A DNA stretch of 64,000 nt from Stieleria sedimenti. Lineage in GTDB: Bacteria; Planctomycetota; Planctomycetia; Pirellulales; Pirellulaceae. The notes below the pieces were generated by a model, which had not been told where the DNA came from, did not search any database, and saw only the letters and a program-made list of their open reading frames with translations. Position numbers and translations under genes: made by a program. Numbering within the stretch: position 1 is the first letter of the stretch; every line of letters begins with the position of its first letter. The stretch covers positions 21,718-85,717 of the forward strand of contig NZ_JANZKV010000031.1 in the NCBI RefSeq assembly GCF_025060895.1, written 5' to 3'. Shown in pieces: positions 18,609 to 27,240 of the stretch.

Positions 18609-19618
18609 GGATCAATCCTCATCGGTATCCAGTTGGTAATGTTTTTGCGTCCGCCGCGATTGCCGGCCGTTCCGTCCCAGACCGCAAATGCGATCAGCTG
18701 TTGGCCGGGGTTTTCGTTGAACCGGGCGATCAGCGGATCAGCAGTCTCGATGGGCCGGTCGATCACGACGTACCAAATCCCGTCACGCCACGCACCGCGA
18801 CCGCGACTCGGCGTCTGGCCGATGTGGGTCGCGCTGCCGAAGCCATGGGCCGTCAGTTCTTCCACCGGGTTCTTGCGGTCAAAGTCGGCCATCGGGTTGC
18901 CGGCCGATGAGGCAATCATGTATTGCTGGGCTTGGGGGTCACGAAACGATTTTTGCATCGTGAATGGTTTCTCGCCCGTGGCGAACCAATACAGATCGGC
19001 ATCGGAATTCGGGTGTGTTTTGGCCCAGTCTTGAAAACCTTCGTCCACGTCCTTCTGCCACGTCGCTTTCCAGTGCAACATTCGGACCGGCATCTTGGGG
19101 CCACCCATCGTGTACGGCGCGCCCTCGCTGAGAGGAAATTGCATCGCCACGGCGTCTGAGAATTGCCCGACATCACTTTGGTCCGCAATTTCGGGCTTGT
19201 CCCAACTCAATCGCCACACGTAACGTTGATCGTCATGCACGGCTTGGACACGCACGTTGGTGATCGAACCGGTTTGCAGTACCGGTGGTGCGACTTGCTG
19301 CGGCAGCATGGCGACATCGGCAACCGTGATCTTGTTCCAGAACGGGTCGAGCGGATCGTCGGTCGTCGGAGCAGTCGCAACCTTGCTGATTTTGATTTCC
19401 GGTAGCGCTACTTCAGCGGTGGGCGTCGTCCCGACCGCTGGCGACGCGCCGGGCATTGCCGACGCAGCCGAATCAAGGCTCTCACCAGCAGCCGGAACGA
19501 CGACCACGACCGGCCGCCGGGTGACGATGAACAGGGTGGCGATCATCACAACCAAAATCAGCAGCGCGCCGCCGACAATGCCCATCAACATTCGGTTGTT
19601 GTCTTGTTTACCGTTCAT
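18605..19618 (-). CDS. Haem b-binding gamma subunit, ethylbenzene dehydrogenase/NxrC-like
   Basis: 337 residues. One N-terminal membrane anchor (MLMGIVGGALLILVVMIATLFIV) is followed by a proline/alanine-rich linker and a periplasmic beta-sandwich of the EB_dh (DOMON-like) family, which carries haem b in the gamma subunits of type II DMSO-reductase enzymes. Recognisable segments are DDQRYVWRLSWDKP, AVAMQFPLSEGAPYTMGG, MLHWKATWQKDVDEGFQ and DGIWYVVIDRP. The haem ligands (Met and Lys in EbdC) could not be placed with certainty. Anchored in the membrane, it would pass electrons between the Fe-S beta subunit and the quinone or cytochrome pool. It follows the beta gene after 12 bases. Confidence 0.85.
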   Translation of the reverse strand: MNGKQDNNRMLMGIVGGALLILVVMIATLFIVTRRPVVVVVPAAGESLDSAASAMPGASPAVGTTPTAEVALPEIKISKVATAPTTDDPLDPFWNKITVADVAMLPQQVAPPVLQTGSITNVRVQAVHDDQRYVWRLSWDKPEIADQSDVGQFSDAVAMQFPLSEGAPYTMGGPKMPVRMLHWKATWQKDVDEGFQDWAKTHPNSDADLYWFATGEKPFTMQKSFRDPQAQQYMIASSAGNPMADFDRKNPVEELTAHGFGSATHIGQTPSRGRGAWRDGIWYVVIDRPIETADPLIARFNENPGQQLIAFAVWDGTAGNRGGRKNITNWIPMRIDP

Positions 19619-19630
19619 CTCTGTGCTTCC

Positions 19631-20758
19631 CTATGCCGTGTTGTGTCGGTACGCATCGTTCTTCTCGTCGTAGTGTTTGCGGAAATAGTTCGGTTCGGTG
19701 AACGGAACGCGAACGACTTCCACATCATCCACGTCCCAGCCCACTGCTTCATCGCCTTGCACTTCATATCGCGTGATGATCCGTGGACTCGCACCGAATA
19801 ACATCAACGCGCCGAGCAGCTGTTTGTCGTCCTTCAAGTTGCGATACATCTCCTTCGCTTCCTCCACCCCCGGACCGAACAACTGTTCCAGGAACGGGTC
19901 CGGCACATGGACGGGAGGGATGTAGAACACGTTCGGTCCGGTGCCGAATTGTGGATAGCACGGCAGTGCTAGCTTGCGAATTTTGACGATGTAGTCGAGC
20001 GGATTGTCTTCGCGTGGTTCCTCCTGGGTCGACAGGAAACCGTGCATTCGGATTTTTCCGATGCATGATTCGACACACAGCGCCACGTTCCCTTGCTCCA
20101 CTCGCGGGAAGCAGCCAATGCATTTCTCGCTGGCTCGATTGATGACATTGAAGAACACTTTTTTGTACGGACAGGCTTTGATGCATTCCTGGTATCCTCG
20201 GCAGCGTTCTTGATCGACCAGGACAATGCCGTCTTCTTCACGTTTGTAGATCGCCTTGCGGGGGCAGGCGGCCAAGCACGCGGGACTGTCACAGTGGTTG
20301 CAGATGCGCGCCAGATAGAACATCCAGCCGTTGTGGGTGCCGTCGAAGTGCGACCCCATGTCGATCATTTCTGACAAATCATCTTCGCCCAAGTTGGGCG
20401 ACGAGTAATCACGTTCGGTGGGCAGATGACCGGCCGGTGGTTTGCCTTCGCCGTCCTTTTCAAAGATCGTGATCGAATGCAGTTTTTTGCCGTCCCAGGT
20501 CGTGTCGCCCTGGATCTCCATCAGTTTGCTGTCCCACGCCTGCGGATAGCCGCCGTAAGGCTTGGTTTCAACATTGTTCCAGAAGATGGTTTCTTGCCCC
20601 TTCCCACTGGTCCAACAGGTCTTGCACGCGACCGTGCACGTTTGGCACTCGATGCACTTGTTGGTGTCGAAGACGTAAGCGACCTGTCGCTTGGGCGGCG
20701 GCGCGTCGTAGGGGTACTCTTGCTCGCGTCCGATGTGCCAGTTGAATCGTTTGACCAT
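19631..20758 (-). CDS. nxrB-like: Four-cluster Fe-S beta subunit, nitrite oxidoreductase NxrB-like
   Basis: 375-residue electron-transfer subunit. The opening (FNWHIGREQEYPYD, then WNNVETKPYGGYPQ near residue 61) closely recalls NxrB of Nitrospira. Four cysteine groups are complete: C35-x2-C38-x2-C41-x3-C45; C153-x2-C156-x4-C161-x3-C165; C186-RGYQE-C192-x3-C196; and C213-x2-C216-x11-C228-x3-C232. The third group has Tyr where NarH has Trp, as in the ethylbenzene-dehydrogenase and NxrB relatives, implying one [3Fe-4S] centre. There is no signal peptide, so it would be co-exported with the Tat-tagged alpha subunit. An unusual 300-base gap filled with repeats separates it from alpha. Confidence 0.92.
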   Translation of the reverse strand: MVKRFNWHIGREQEYPYDAPPPKRQVAYVFDTNKCIECQTCTVACKTCWTSGKGQETIFWNNVETKPYGGYPQAWDSKLMEIQGDTTWDGKKLHSITIFEKDGEGKPPAGHLPTERDYSSPNLGEDDLSEMIDMGSHFDGTHNGWMFYLARICNHCDSPACLAACPRKAIYKREEDGIVLVDQERCRGYQECIKACPYKKVFFNVINRASEKCIGCFPRVEQGNVALCVESCIGKIRMHGFLSTQEEPREDNPLDYIVKIRKLALPCYPQFGTGPNVFYIPPVHVPDPFLEQLFGPGVEEAKEMYRNLKDDKQLLGALMLFGASPRIITRYEVQGDEAVGWDVDDVEVVRVPFTEPNYFRKHYDEKNDAYRHNTA

Positions 20759-21058
20759 GGTTCGCTTTTCCGTTTCGGTTTTGCCTGTGAGCCGTAAACG
20801 CTAGCCTCGTGGCTCGATTTCTTGTTCGCCGTGTCACCAGAGCCCGCGGCTAGCGCCCAATGTCACTTACTTTGGCGGTAAACGGGAGGCTTTTGTTAGC
20901 GGCAGGGCGCGAGCCCTCCGGTCTTTCAAGGTCAAACCGGACGGCTCGCGCCGTTCCGCTACGTCCCTCAGTGCCAAAGTAAGTGGTATTGGGCTTGCGC
21001 CGTCGGCTCACCCGGAGCCCGCGGCTAGCGCCGTCGGCTCAGCGTGACTCGCTATGCG
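20759..21058. repeat. Palindromic repeat cluster inside the molybdoenzyme operon (copy A)
   Basis: The core 20864-20985 has perfect 13-bp terminal inverted repeats (CACTTACTTTGGC and GCCAAAGTAAGTG) and an inner dyad built from gcgagccctccggt / accggacggctcgc. Copy B at 25275-25395 is the same element in opposite orientation. Right of the core, 20986-21058 holds a second module (gcccgcggctagcgccgt, gtcggctca repeated). The repeats fill the space between the alpha stop and the beta start, so they must be transcribed in the operon mRNA. Confidence 0.85.
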
Positions 21059-24000
21059 TCACGCCTTTTTGATCTTGCAGAAATCTCCCGCCATAAACTT
21101 TTTCATCAATGCATTCTCGTAGGTCGGTCTCAATCCCAGTCCGGCCGGTCGCCAGAGGCCTTTGCCGCCAACGCCGCCGGGTTCAGCCCGCGTGATTTTC
21201 ACCATCGCTTCGCGTGGCGCACCGGTTGGGCAATGCACATCGGGCACAAAGCCTTGCGTCATGTCCTGGGTCAGCATCTCTTTCACGTTCAGCGAATCGG
21301 TCATCCAGGTCGGCTTGATGAATCCGCGTGTGCAACTTTGGTGGCTGCCGCTGCGGAACATTGCCTTGTATTTCGTCGTCGGCGATTGCGCCATGCCGTC
21401 GGCCCGTTCCTTGGCACCCTGCACCGTGCCGAAGGTTGCTCCGTGGGCGTTGTGCCACATCCGCGTCACGCCGCGCGGCGTGCCGGGGTAGTAGCGTGCC
21501 CGGGCCATCAGGCGAGCCATCTCGTAGGCTTCCGGGTTGTGTTCCCACCCGTGAAACGGACGGTCTTTGGGATCTGCATCGATCCACACATAATCACCTT
21601 CTTCGATGCCAAGCTTCTTGGCATCCAGAGGGTGCATGTCGACATACATCTCTCCGACCATCGGCATCCGGCGGTCTTCGCGGTTCATGTCGCCGAACGG
21701 GCCGAACCAAACCGCGATGATGTCCACATCCGTCGGCGTCGTGTGCGCCCCGTGACGATACTTCGGCGTATGGAAAATAAACTCGTAGCCATACTTCGTC
21801 AGCGGATGCTGGGTGTGCAGCAACTCATCAACCGTCAGAATCACGTGTCGAGCCTGACGCGCGTCGCCCGACAGATCCTTGCGATCGGCACCGTAATCCT
21901 CGGGGGTCTTGGGATTGAGCAGTGGATGTTTGCCGGCGACGATCACGTTGGGTTCATAGAATGTCGAATCGATCGGTTCGCGATGCACGATCAGGTTCTC
22001 GCCGCTGTCCATGAACTCCTGTTCGTCGCGATAGAATTCCAATCGTCCTGATCGCGTGTACCAAGGTCGATGCTCGTTGGATTGCTCCCAGCCGCCGATT
22101 TTTGGATACGTTCGCGTTTCCAGGATCGTCGGGATGCCCTGTTTTGCCTTGGCTTCCAGATCCTCGATCTTGTAGCCGCGTGTGGCGTTGGAGTGATCCA
22201 GGATGCGTTGCAAGTAGGGCCGCGATGTGCCCGCGTGAATGAACTTCCAGTAGTCGTCCATCCGCCCGTCGCCGATCAACTTGCCCATCGCCGAACACAA
22301 GCCGGCGGCAACCTCCGCATCACCGCGAGTGTCATGAATGCGTGGCAGGGGTGTCTCAGGGAAAATGTACAGGAACGGATTGGTGACACTGATCGTCATG
22401 TCGGGGAACTTCATCTCGGCCCAGCTGTCGACTGGGAAGACGACGTCGGCGTATTCGCAACTCGCCGTCCACCACCATTCGTTCACGCCGACATACTCGA
22501 CGCGGCGCAGTGTGTTGACGACAGTTTCGTAATGTCCCTTGGCGTTGCCGATCAATGAATTGGAATTTGACACATGAATCGACTTCGATGGCGTCGGCAA
22601 ATGCGTCTTGCCGGTCAACACCGCATCGCCGTAGCGCAGGATCGTGTCACCGTGATTGAAGTAGTGAACCGATTCGCCGCGGAAATACTTCTTCAGGTTC
22701 GTGACCGGCTGGTCGGCGTCCAGCTGCGGCGCGAACGGATTTTCGGCAATGTATTGTCCCAGCCCACTGAAGAACGCCGCCCGGTAATTTCCGGCATAGG
22801 AGCCGACGTTGCCCCCGACAAAACCGACGTTGCGAGTCAACGCCGCGATCAAGAACACGGCGCGGTCTTTGAGGTCGCTGTTGAAGTACTGGTTCGGCCC
22901 CATGCCCAGAACAAACGACGTCTTTTCAGGGTTGGCGGCGATTTGTTTCGCCAGCGAACGAATCGCGTCCGCGGGAGCCCAAGTTAATTTTTCGACATCC
23001 TCGGGCGTGTACGATCCGTCGAGCAGTTCCTTCGTGACGTCGTAAACGGTGCGGCACTTGACGGTCTGTCCGTCGGTCAACCTGACGTCAAACGTACCCG
23101 TGAGTGCCGGATGGACACCTGTGTCTGAAAAGATCTTTCCGACCAAGTCCCGATGGATCGCATGGGGAGCCTGCTGGTCACCATCCCACAACACGAAATC
23201 CCCCCATTCTTCGCGTCGGGTGCTCGTCAAGATCGCTCCGGGCTGGGCGTAGGGTTTTGGTGACTTTTCACCGGGCTGAGTCACCACGACGCCGTTTTTG
23301 AGCGTTTGGTTTTGGTAGTCGGGGAACACGTCGGTGGCTTGAAGCATCTTGCCATTGTCCATCCGGACCAACAGCGGCAAGTCAGTGTGAGACGTCACGT
23401 ATTGTTCGTCGTACAATTTTTCCTGCATGACAACTTGGGCCAAGCCGAGTGCCAACGCGGGTGTCGTGCCGGGACGAACAATAAACGCTTCGTCGGCTTT
23501 GCATGTCGTCGCCGAATACTCCGCGGCGATGACAACCACCTTTGATCCTTTCATCCTGGCTTCGGTCAACCAGTGCGCGTCGGGCATTTTGGTGCACACC
23601 CAATTCATGCCCCAGACCAAAATCAAATTCGATCGCTCGACGTTGCATAAATCAAAGTCAACGGTCTGCTGCCCCGTGACCATCGGGTGACCGGGTGGCA
23701 AGTCGGTATGCCAAGAATAGTTGTCCCATCCGCGGGCACCGATTGCATCTTCTGGTTCGACGCCGCGTACCTTGCTGTCCAACAGCGCCATGGAGTTCGC
23801 CATGCGATATTGGGCGAAAATTCGCGTCGCCCCCAGTGCCGCCATGCCGCCGCGGAATTTTAATGTTTGTGTTCCAGCTCCTTCGGTGGCGTCAACCATC
23901 AGCGGGTCGTAACCCTGCTTCAGCAAACGCTGCTTGCCGTCTTCGCCACTGTATGTTTCGGCGATGTTCTTCATCGCTTTGGCGCTGTATTGGAACGCCT

Positions 24001-24541
24001 CGTCCCAAGTCACGGCGACCCAGGGATCACGACCTCGATTCAAGTAGCGATCCGCGTCAACCGCTCCCGTCTCCGGATCGCGAGGGAATCCGGCATCGGC
24101 CCACTCCTTGAACCCCTTGCGAACCAGCGGACGTTTGCAACGACGATCGCCATAGAATCGCCGCACCAACGCCAGACCTTTTTGACAAACACGCGGCTCC
24201 CAACGTGGACTCGCCTTATTGCCCGCCAAGTCGGTTGCCTTTGAGAAACCGAACGTGGGACTGATGCGTGTGACGACGCCGTTCTTGATGTGGGCGTTGA
24301 GCAGGCAGTTGTGCGTGTCGTTGGGGGCGCACAAGAACGTGAACGTCGAATCCGACTTGTACAGGTCGCGGTAGAGCTGTTCCCAATCGCGATTCGGATA
24401 ACTGCCCAGCGGGTTGTCGATCGTCAACGGTTCGATATTCTGAACCGCGTCCTGGGCCCAGCTGTTGACGGTTGCCGCGCCGGCCCCGGCCAGGGTCAGC
24501 TGAAACAGAAACTGACGACGATTCCCTTGACGACCAGCCAT
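21059..24541 (-). CDS. nxrA-like: Tat-exported molybdopterin alpha subunit, nitrite oxidoreductase NxrA-like
   Basis: Catalytic subunit, 1160 residues, similar in size to NarG/NxrA. The ATG at 24541 has a GGGAGG site 8 bases upstream and starts a Tat signal ([17 protein letters not shown]); an upstream extension of 25 codons is unlikely. The N-terminal [4Fe-4S] site reads C71-x3-D75-x3-C79-x39-C119, with Asp where NarG has the first Cys. [10 protein letters not shown] (Asp280) probably contains the Mo-ligating Asp of the type II group. The fold continues with the usual bis-MGD segments ([36 protein letters not shown]) and a C-terminal cofactor-binding barrel ([14 protein letters not shown]). 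The opening [11 protein letters not shown] and this overall pattern favour the periplasmic Nxr branch over cytoplasmic nitrate reductase. Chlorate, selenate or nitrate reduction are alternatives. Confidence 0.92.
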   Translation of the reverse strand: MAGRQGNRRQFLFQLTLAGAGAATVNSWAQDAVQNIEPLTIDNPLGSYPNRDWEQLYRDLYKSDSTFTFLCAPNDTHNCLLNAHIKNGVVTRISPTFGFSKATDLAGNKASPRWEPRVCQKGLALVRRFYGDRRCKRPLVRKGFKEWADAGFPRDPETGAVDADRYLNRGRDPWVAVTWDEAFQYSAKAMKNIAETYSGEDGKQRLLKQGYDPLMVDATEGAGTQTLKFRGGMAALGATRIFAQYRMANSMALLDSKVRGVEPEDAIGARGWDNYSWHTDLPPGHPMVTGQQTVDFDLCNVERSNLILVWGMNWVCTKMPDAHWLTEARMKGSKVVVIAAEYSATTCKADEAFIVRPGTTPALALGLAQVVMQEKLYDEQYVTSHTDLPLLVRMDNGKMLQATDVFPDYQNQTLKNGVVVTQPGEKSPKPYAQPGAILTSTRREEWGDFVLWDGDQQAPHAIHRDLVGKIFSDTGVHPALTGTFDVRLTDGQTVKCRTVYDVTKELLDGSYTPEDVEKLTWAPADAIRSLAKQIAANPEKTSFVLGMGPNQYFNSDLKDRAVFLIAALTRNVGFVGGNVGSYAGNYRAAFFSGLGQYIAENPFAPQLDADQPVTNLKKYFRGESVHYFNHGDTILRYGDAVLTGKTHLPTPSKSIHVSNSNSLIGNAKGHYETVVNTLRRVEYVGVNEWWWTASCEYADVVFPVDSWAEMKFPDMTISVTNPFLYIFPETPLPRIHDTRGDAEVAAGLCSAMGKLIGDGRMDDYWKFIHAGTSRPYLQRILDHSNATRGYKIEDLEAKAKQGIPTILETRTYPKIGGWEQSNEHRPWYTRSGRLEFYRDEQEFMDSGENLIVHREPIDSTFYEPNVIVAGKHPLLNPKTPEDYGADRKDLSGDARQARHVILTVDELLHTQHPLTKYGYEFIFHTPKYRHGAHTTPTDVDIIAVWFGPFGDMNREDRRMPMVGEMYVDMHPLDAKKLGIEEGDYVWIDADPKDRPFHGWEHNPEAYEMARLMARARYYPGTPRGVTRMWHNAHGATFGTVQGAKERADGMAQSPTTKYKAMFRSGSHQSCTRGFIKPTWMTDSLNVKEMLTQDMTQGFVPDVHCPTGAPREAMVKITRAEPGGVGGKGLWRPAGLGLRPTYENALMKKFMAGDFCKIKKA

Positions 24542-24794
24542 TGCGAATCCCTCCCGGTGGGCGGTTTGTGCAACGATTCTGAGCAAAAGAGCTAATGGCG
24601 AATTCCGGATACGCAATTCGGTAATAGGATGTTACCTTAATCGGCGGTGATGGGTCAAGCTTCGGAGCGTCGATTTCGGCCGCTGATACGAATTGCCGCA
24701 GGCTGGTGGCGTGCGGCGAGATTCGTTGCTAGGTGGCGGCCACCCCAAGCTGACCCGTCGCATTCAACCGATGCGAACCACAGAGAGAACCATC
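24542..24794. promoter_or_regulatory. Divergent promoter region of the molybdoenzyme operon and the Rrf2 regulator
   Basis: Both transcripts must start within these 253 bases. No clean -35/-10 pair could be assigned. The most regular signal is the GGTAA/TTACC dyad at 24620-24636. Confidence 0.55.
24620..24636. promoter_or_regulatory. Candidate operator, GGTAA-N7-TTACC
   Basis: A perfect inverted repeat with 5-bp arms and a 7-bp spacer, AT-rich and centred about 85 bases upstream of the alpha start and 167 bases upstream of the regulator start. Its position between the two divergent genes makes it the best candidate binding site for the adjacent Rrf2-family regulator. Inference only. Confidence 0.4.
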
Positions 24795-25202
24795 ATGTTG
24801 CAGCAAAAAACCACTCAAAACGCGATCGCGGTCATGAGCCGGTTGGCGGAACTCTATTCCGATTCAACCGCCGTCGCTTCGTCGCGTGAACTGGCCAAGA
24901 GTCGCAACCTGCCGGCACCGCTTGTCGCCAAGATCATGACGGAGCTCTCGCGAGGCGGATTGGTCAGCGGATCACCCGGACCCGGCGGCGGCTACCGTTT
25001 GGCAAAACCGCCCGCTTCGATTTCACTCAAAGATGTTGCGATGTTATTTGAGCGTGAAACGGAAACTCTCTGTGCCTACGGCCCCGGTTGGTGCGGCCAC
25101 AATGATCCCTGTCCTCTGCACAACTCGGTGGTTGCCATGAAGCAAGTCTTTGAAGACTACTTAACCAACACAACGTTCGCTTTGTTTGAAAAGCAGCCCT
25201 GA
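24795..25202 (+). CDS. Rrf2 family Fe-S transcription regulator (NsrR/IscR-like)
   Basis: 135 residues from ATG 24795; earlier in-frame starts lack the family N-terminus. A winged helix-turn-helix is followed by the GG(Y)RL wing (GPGGGYRLAKPP). Three cysteines, C93-x6-C100-x5-C106 (in LCAYGPGWCGHNDPCPLH), match the cluster-binding region of NsrR and IscR, so it probably senses NO or cluster status. It is transcribed divergently from the molybdoenzyme alpha gene, which makes that operon its likely target, perhaps with the hmp-norZ-ric cluster at 35-38 kb. Confidence 0.9.
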   Translation: MLQQKTTQNAIAVMSRLAELYSDSTAVASSRELAKSRNLPAPLVAKIMTELSRGGLVSGSPGPGGGYRLAKPPASISLKDVAMLFERETETLCAYGPGWCGHNDPCPLHNSVVAMKQVFEDYLTNTTFALFEKQP

Positions 25203-25274
25203 GCAATCCAAAGCAGCCCTGAGCCGATCAGTACATTCATCAATTCAATTTGCCTGACGGCGCACGCGCAATGC

Positions 25275-25395
25275 CACTCACTTTGGCACTGAATGAGTGA
25301 GCGGACCGGCGCGAGCCGTCCGGTTTGACCTTGAAAGACCGGAGGGCTCGCGCCCTGCCGCTAACAAGAGCCCCGGCTTGGCGCCATAGTAAGTG
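25275..25395. repeat. Palindromic repeat, copy B (inverted relative to copy A)
   Basis: Terminal arms CACTCACTTTGGC and GCCATAGTAAGTG differ by one or two bases from the perfect pair of copy A at 20864-20985. The inner dyad (ggcgcgagccgtccggt ... accggagggctcgcgcc) is the reverse complement of that in copy A. With copy A it brackets the alpha gene and the regulator as a pair of 120-bp inverted repeats. Confidence 0.85.
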
Positions 25396-25438
25396 GCATT
25401 GGCCGCACGGCGGCTTCGCCAACCCATCGAGGACTACC

Positions 25439-25603
25439 ATGAGGACCATCTGCACACTTGTCATCATCGTTTCCAGTCTCAGTTCCACTTTCGCGGACTC
25501 ACCAATTTACTCGCAACTCTGGGGCGAGCGGGGCGAACGTTGGACGGCGAGGTCGCATTTAAAACCCCCTTCCCCTTATTCTCGTCTTGCGGGCTGTTTC
25601 TGA
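25439..25603 (+). pseudogene. N-terminal remnant of a secreted protein gene
   Basis: A signal peptide (MRTICTLVIIVSSLSSTFADS) is followed by YSQLWGERGERWT, which recalls the mature N-terminus of planctomycete secreted parallel-beta-helix or glycoside-hydrolase proteins (WGERGERW). The frame then degenerates and stops. No continuation is visible in the other frames up to 25917, so this looks like a gene truncated to its first 35 codons. It starts just after repeat copy B. Confidence 0.45.
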
Positions 25604-25917
25604 TTTCGGGCGGCGGTTCGTCCGACCGAGTGAAAATACAGAACAGGTAGGGGGAAAACGACGCGGGGCAAGACGACTACAATCTGGAATTGTTTTGCCA
25701 CTATTGTTTTGTCACTCCTTCCCGAATCGGCCGCTGGAAAACGGTAAGAAGATTTCGGAGGTAAGAAAATTGGATCCTGATTTGGTGCCACCCTACGGAA
25801 ATGGTCTTCCTTGTTCAACGACGCAGTACGGATGGATCCGTTCTTGAGACGTTGCGACTTGACCGATAGTGGATGTCATGCACAGCATGACCTACTCTGG
25901 CATTTTGAATCACTGAA
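25604..25917. other. Non-coding region downstream of actF
   Basis: 314 bases with no plausible gene. It contains short palindromes, including GTCATGCACAGCATGAC near 25876, of a type also seen at 42240 and 50223. Confidence 0.5.
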
Positions 25918-27240
25918 TCAATAGGCATCGGTGATGGCGACTGAAGCACTCAGTCGTGGGTCGCCCGTGGGGACCATCGATGTGCGCGTGGCGATCATTG
26001 ACGCTCCGAGCAGGTAGACGCAGAGGGCGAATAGCAGCGTTCCGATTTCCGGCAAGCCGAACGTGAAATGCGGCCCGAGTTCCGGCATCACCAACCAGTA
26101 CAAATCGAAGTAGTGCATCAACAATAGCCAGCCGGTCCAGAAGATCATCGCGTTCGAGTTGGTCTTCACATGCCGTGACATGATCCCGAGGAATGGGATG
26201 ATGAAATGCCCAAACAACAGCAACACCAGCAGGTATCCCCAACTGTTCGTGTAGCCTTCCGCCATCGACGCACCACGAACAACAAACCAGCGTGTGGTTT
26301 CGGGCACGTTGGCGTACCACAACAGCATGTATTGGCTGAATGCGATGTACCCCCAAAAAAACACGAACGCGAACAACAATCGTCCCAGATCGCGGCGGTG
26401 TTCGTCGGACAGTGCAACCGGGAAGAGATCGAATCGCTGCAACAGCAGGATTGCCAGCAGGTTGATGGAAAACCCGCCGACGGCACAACCGGCGAAGAAA
26501 TAGACTCCGTAGATCGTGCTGTACCAATGCGGGTCGATCGACATCAACATGTCAAAGGCGGCGTACGTCAACGTGATCCCGAACGCGAAGACGGAGACTC
26601 CGGCCCACCATTCCATTTGTCGCGTGTCGTCGTCACCGCCTGCGAGAGAATCTTGATGACGCGAACGGCTGAAGTAGAACCATGCGATCAACGTCCAGAT
26701 GCCGAAGAACACGAGACTGCGGAGAATGAACGCGGTTGGATTGAGCCAGCCCTGCTTGCTGCGAGTGAGTTCATCAACGGTTTGATGAACGTAGAGGCTG
26801 CTATGGTGATCGTCGGCTCCGTGCGGGGCACCCGCGGCGAGCGCCGTCGGCTCATTCAGTGCGACGGGCGTTGCCCGGTGGGTGGACTCGACCGCGTCGC
26901 GTTTGGCCCACGGGTAAAGCTCGCCGCCGAGGACGACGGACAACGCGATCGGCAGGAACAACACGGCCACGGTGACAATGTTCAAACTGAAAATTTCCGC
27001 CGGGCGACGAACCAACACGTTCCATCCGGCACGCATCAGGTGCCCGATCAAGACAAAGAACAACGATCCCAGCGAGAGACTGAGGACAAACGCGAAGGCG
27101 ACGAGGTACGCCAACATCACGCGGCGGCTACCGCCCGAGTAGACCGCGGCTCCAATCAGTGACAGCACCGCACCGATGAGAGCTCCGCCGGCGAGAAACT
27201 GAGTCAGTTTGCGCGGCAGCGAAAGGTGAACATTGGTCAT
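25918..27240 (-). CDS. actF: Alternative complex III membrane subunit ActF
   Basis: 440-residue polytopic protein of the NrfD/PsrC-related ActF family, the second quinone-site membrane subunit of alternative complex III (quinol:cytochrome c or HiPIP oxidoreductase). About ten helices are visible, with conserved polar turns such as FYFSRSRHQDSLAGGDD, FDMLMSIDPHWYSTIYGVYFFAG and YANVPETTRWF. The ATG overlaps the actE stop by four bases. A hydrophilic insertion after the second helix pair (about residues 120-145, EPTALAAGAPHGADDHH) is encoded by DNA resembling the dispersed repeat at 21015-21041. It is the last gene of the operon. Confidence 0.92.
   Translation of the reverse strand: MTNVHLSLPRKLTQFLAGGALIGAVLSLIGAAVYSGGSRRVMLAYLVAFAFVLSLSLGSLFFVLIGHLMRAGWNVLVRRPAEIFSLNIVTVAVLFLPIALSVVLGGELYPWAKRDAVESTHRATPVALNEPTALAAGAPHGADDHHSSLYVHQTVDELTRSKQGWLNPTAFILRSLVFFGIWTLIAWFYFSRSRHQDSLAGGDDDTRQMEWWAGVSVFAFGITLTYAAFDMLMSIDPHWYSTIYGVYFFAGCAVGGFSINLLAILLLQRFDLFPVALSDEHRRDLGRLLFAFVFFWGYIAFSQYMLLWYANVPETTRWFVVRGASMAEGYTNSWGYLLVLLLFGHFIIPFLGIMSRHVKTNSNAMIFWTGWLLLMHYFDLYWLVMPELGPHFTFGLPEIGTLLFALCVYLLGASMIATRTSMVPTGDPRLSASVAITDAY
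26829..26854. repeat. Dispersed-repeat-like segment inside the actF coding region
   Basis: The 26 bases (cacccgcggcgagcgccgt, then cggctca) differ at only a few positions from the intergenic repeat module at 21015-21041. It is in frame in actF and encodes part of the EPTALAAGAP loop. Confidence 0.5.

Noticed and set aside
26206..27162. 318-codon frame opposite actF
   Set aside because: Antisense shadow of a membrane protein, with a very hydrophilic, Gln/Arg/Asp-rich product.
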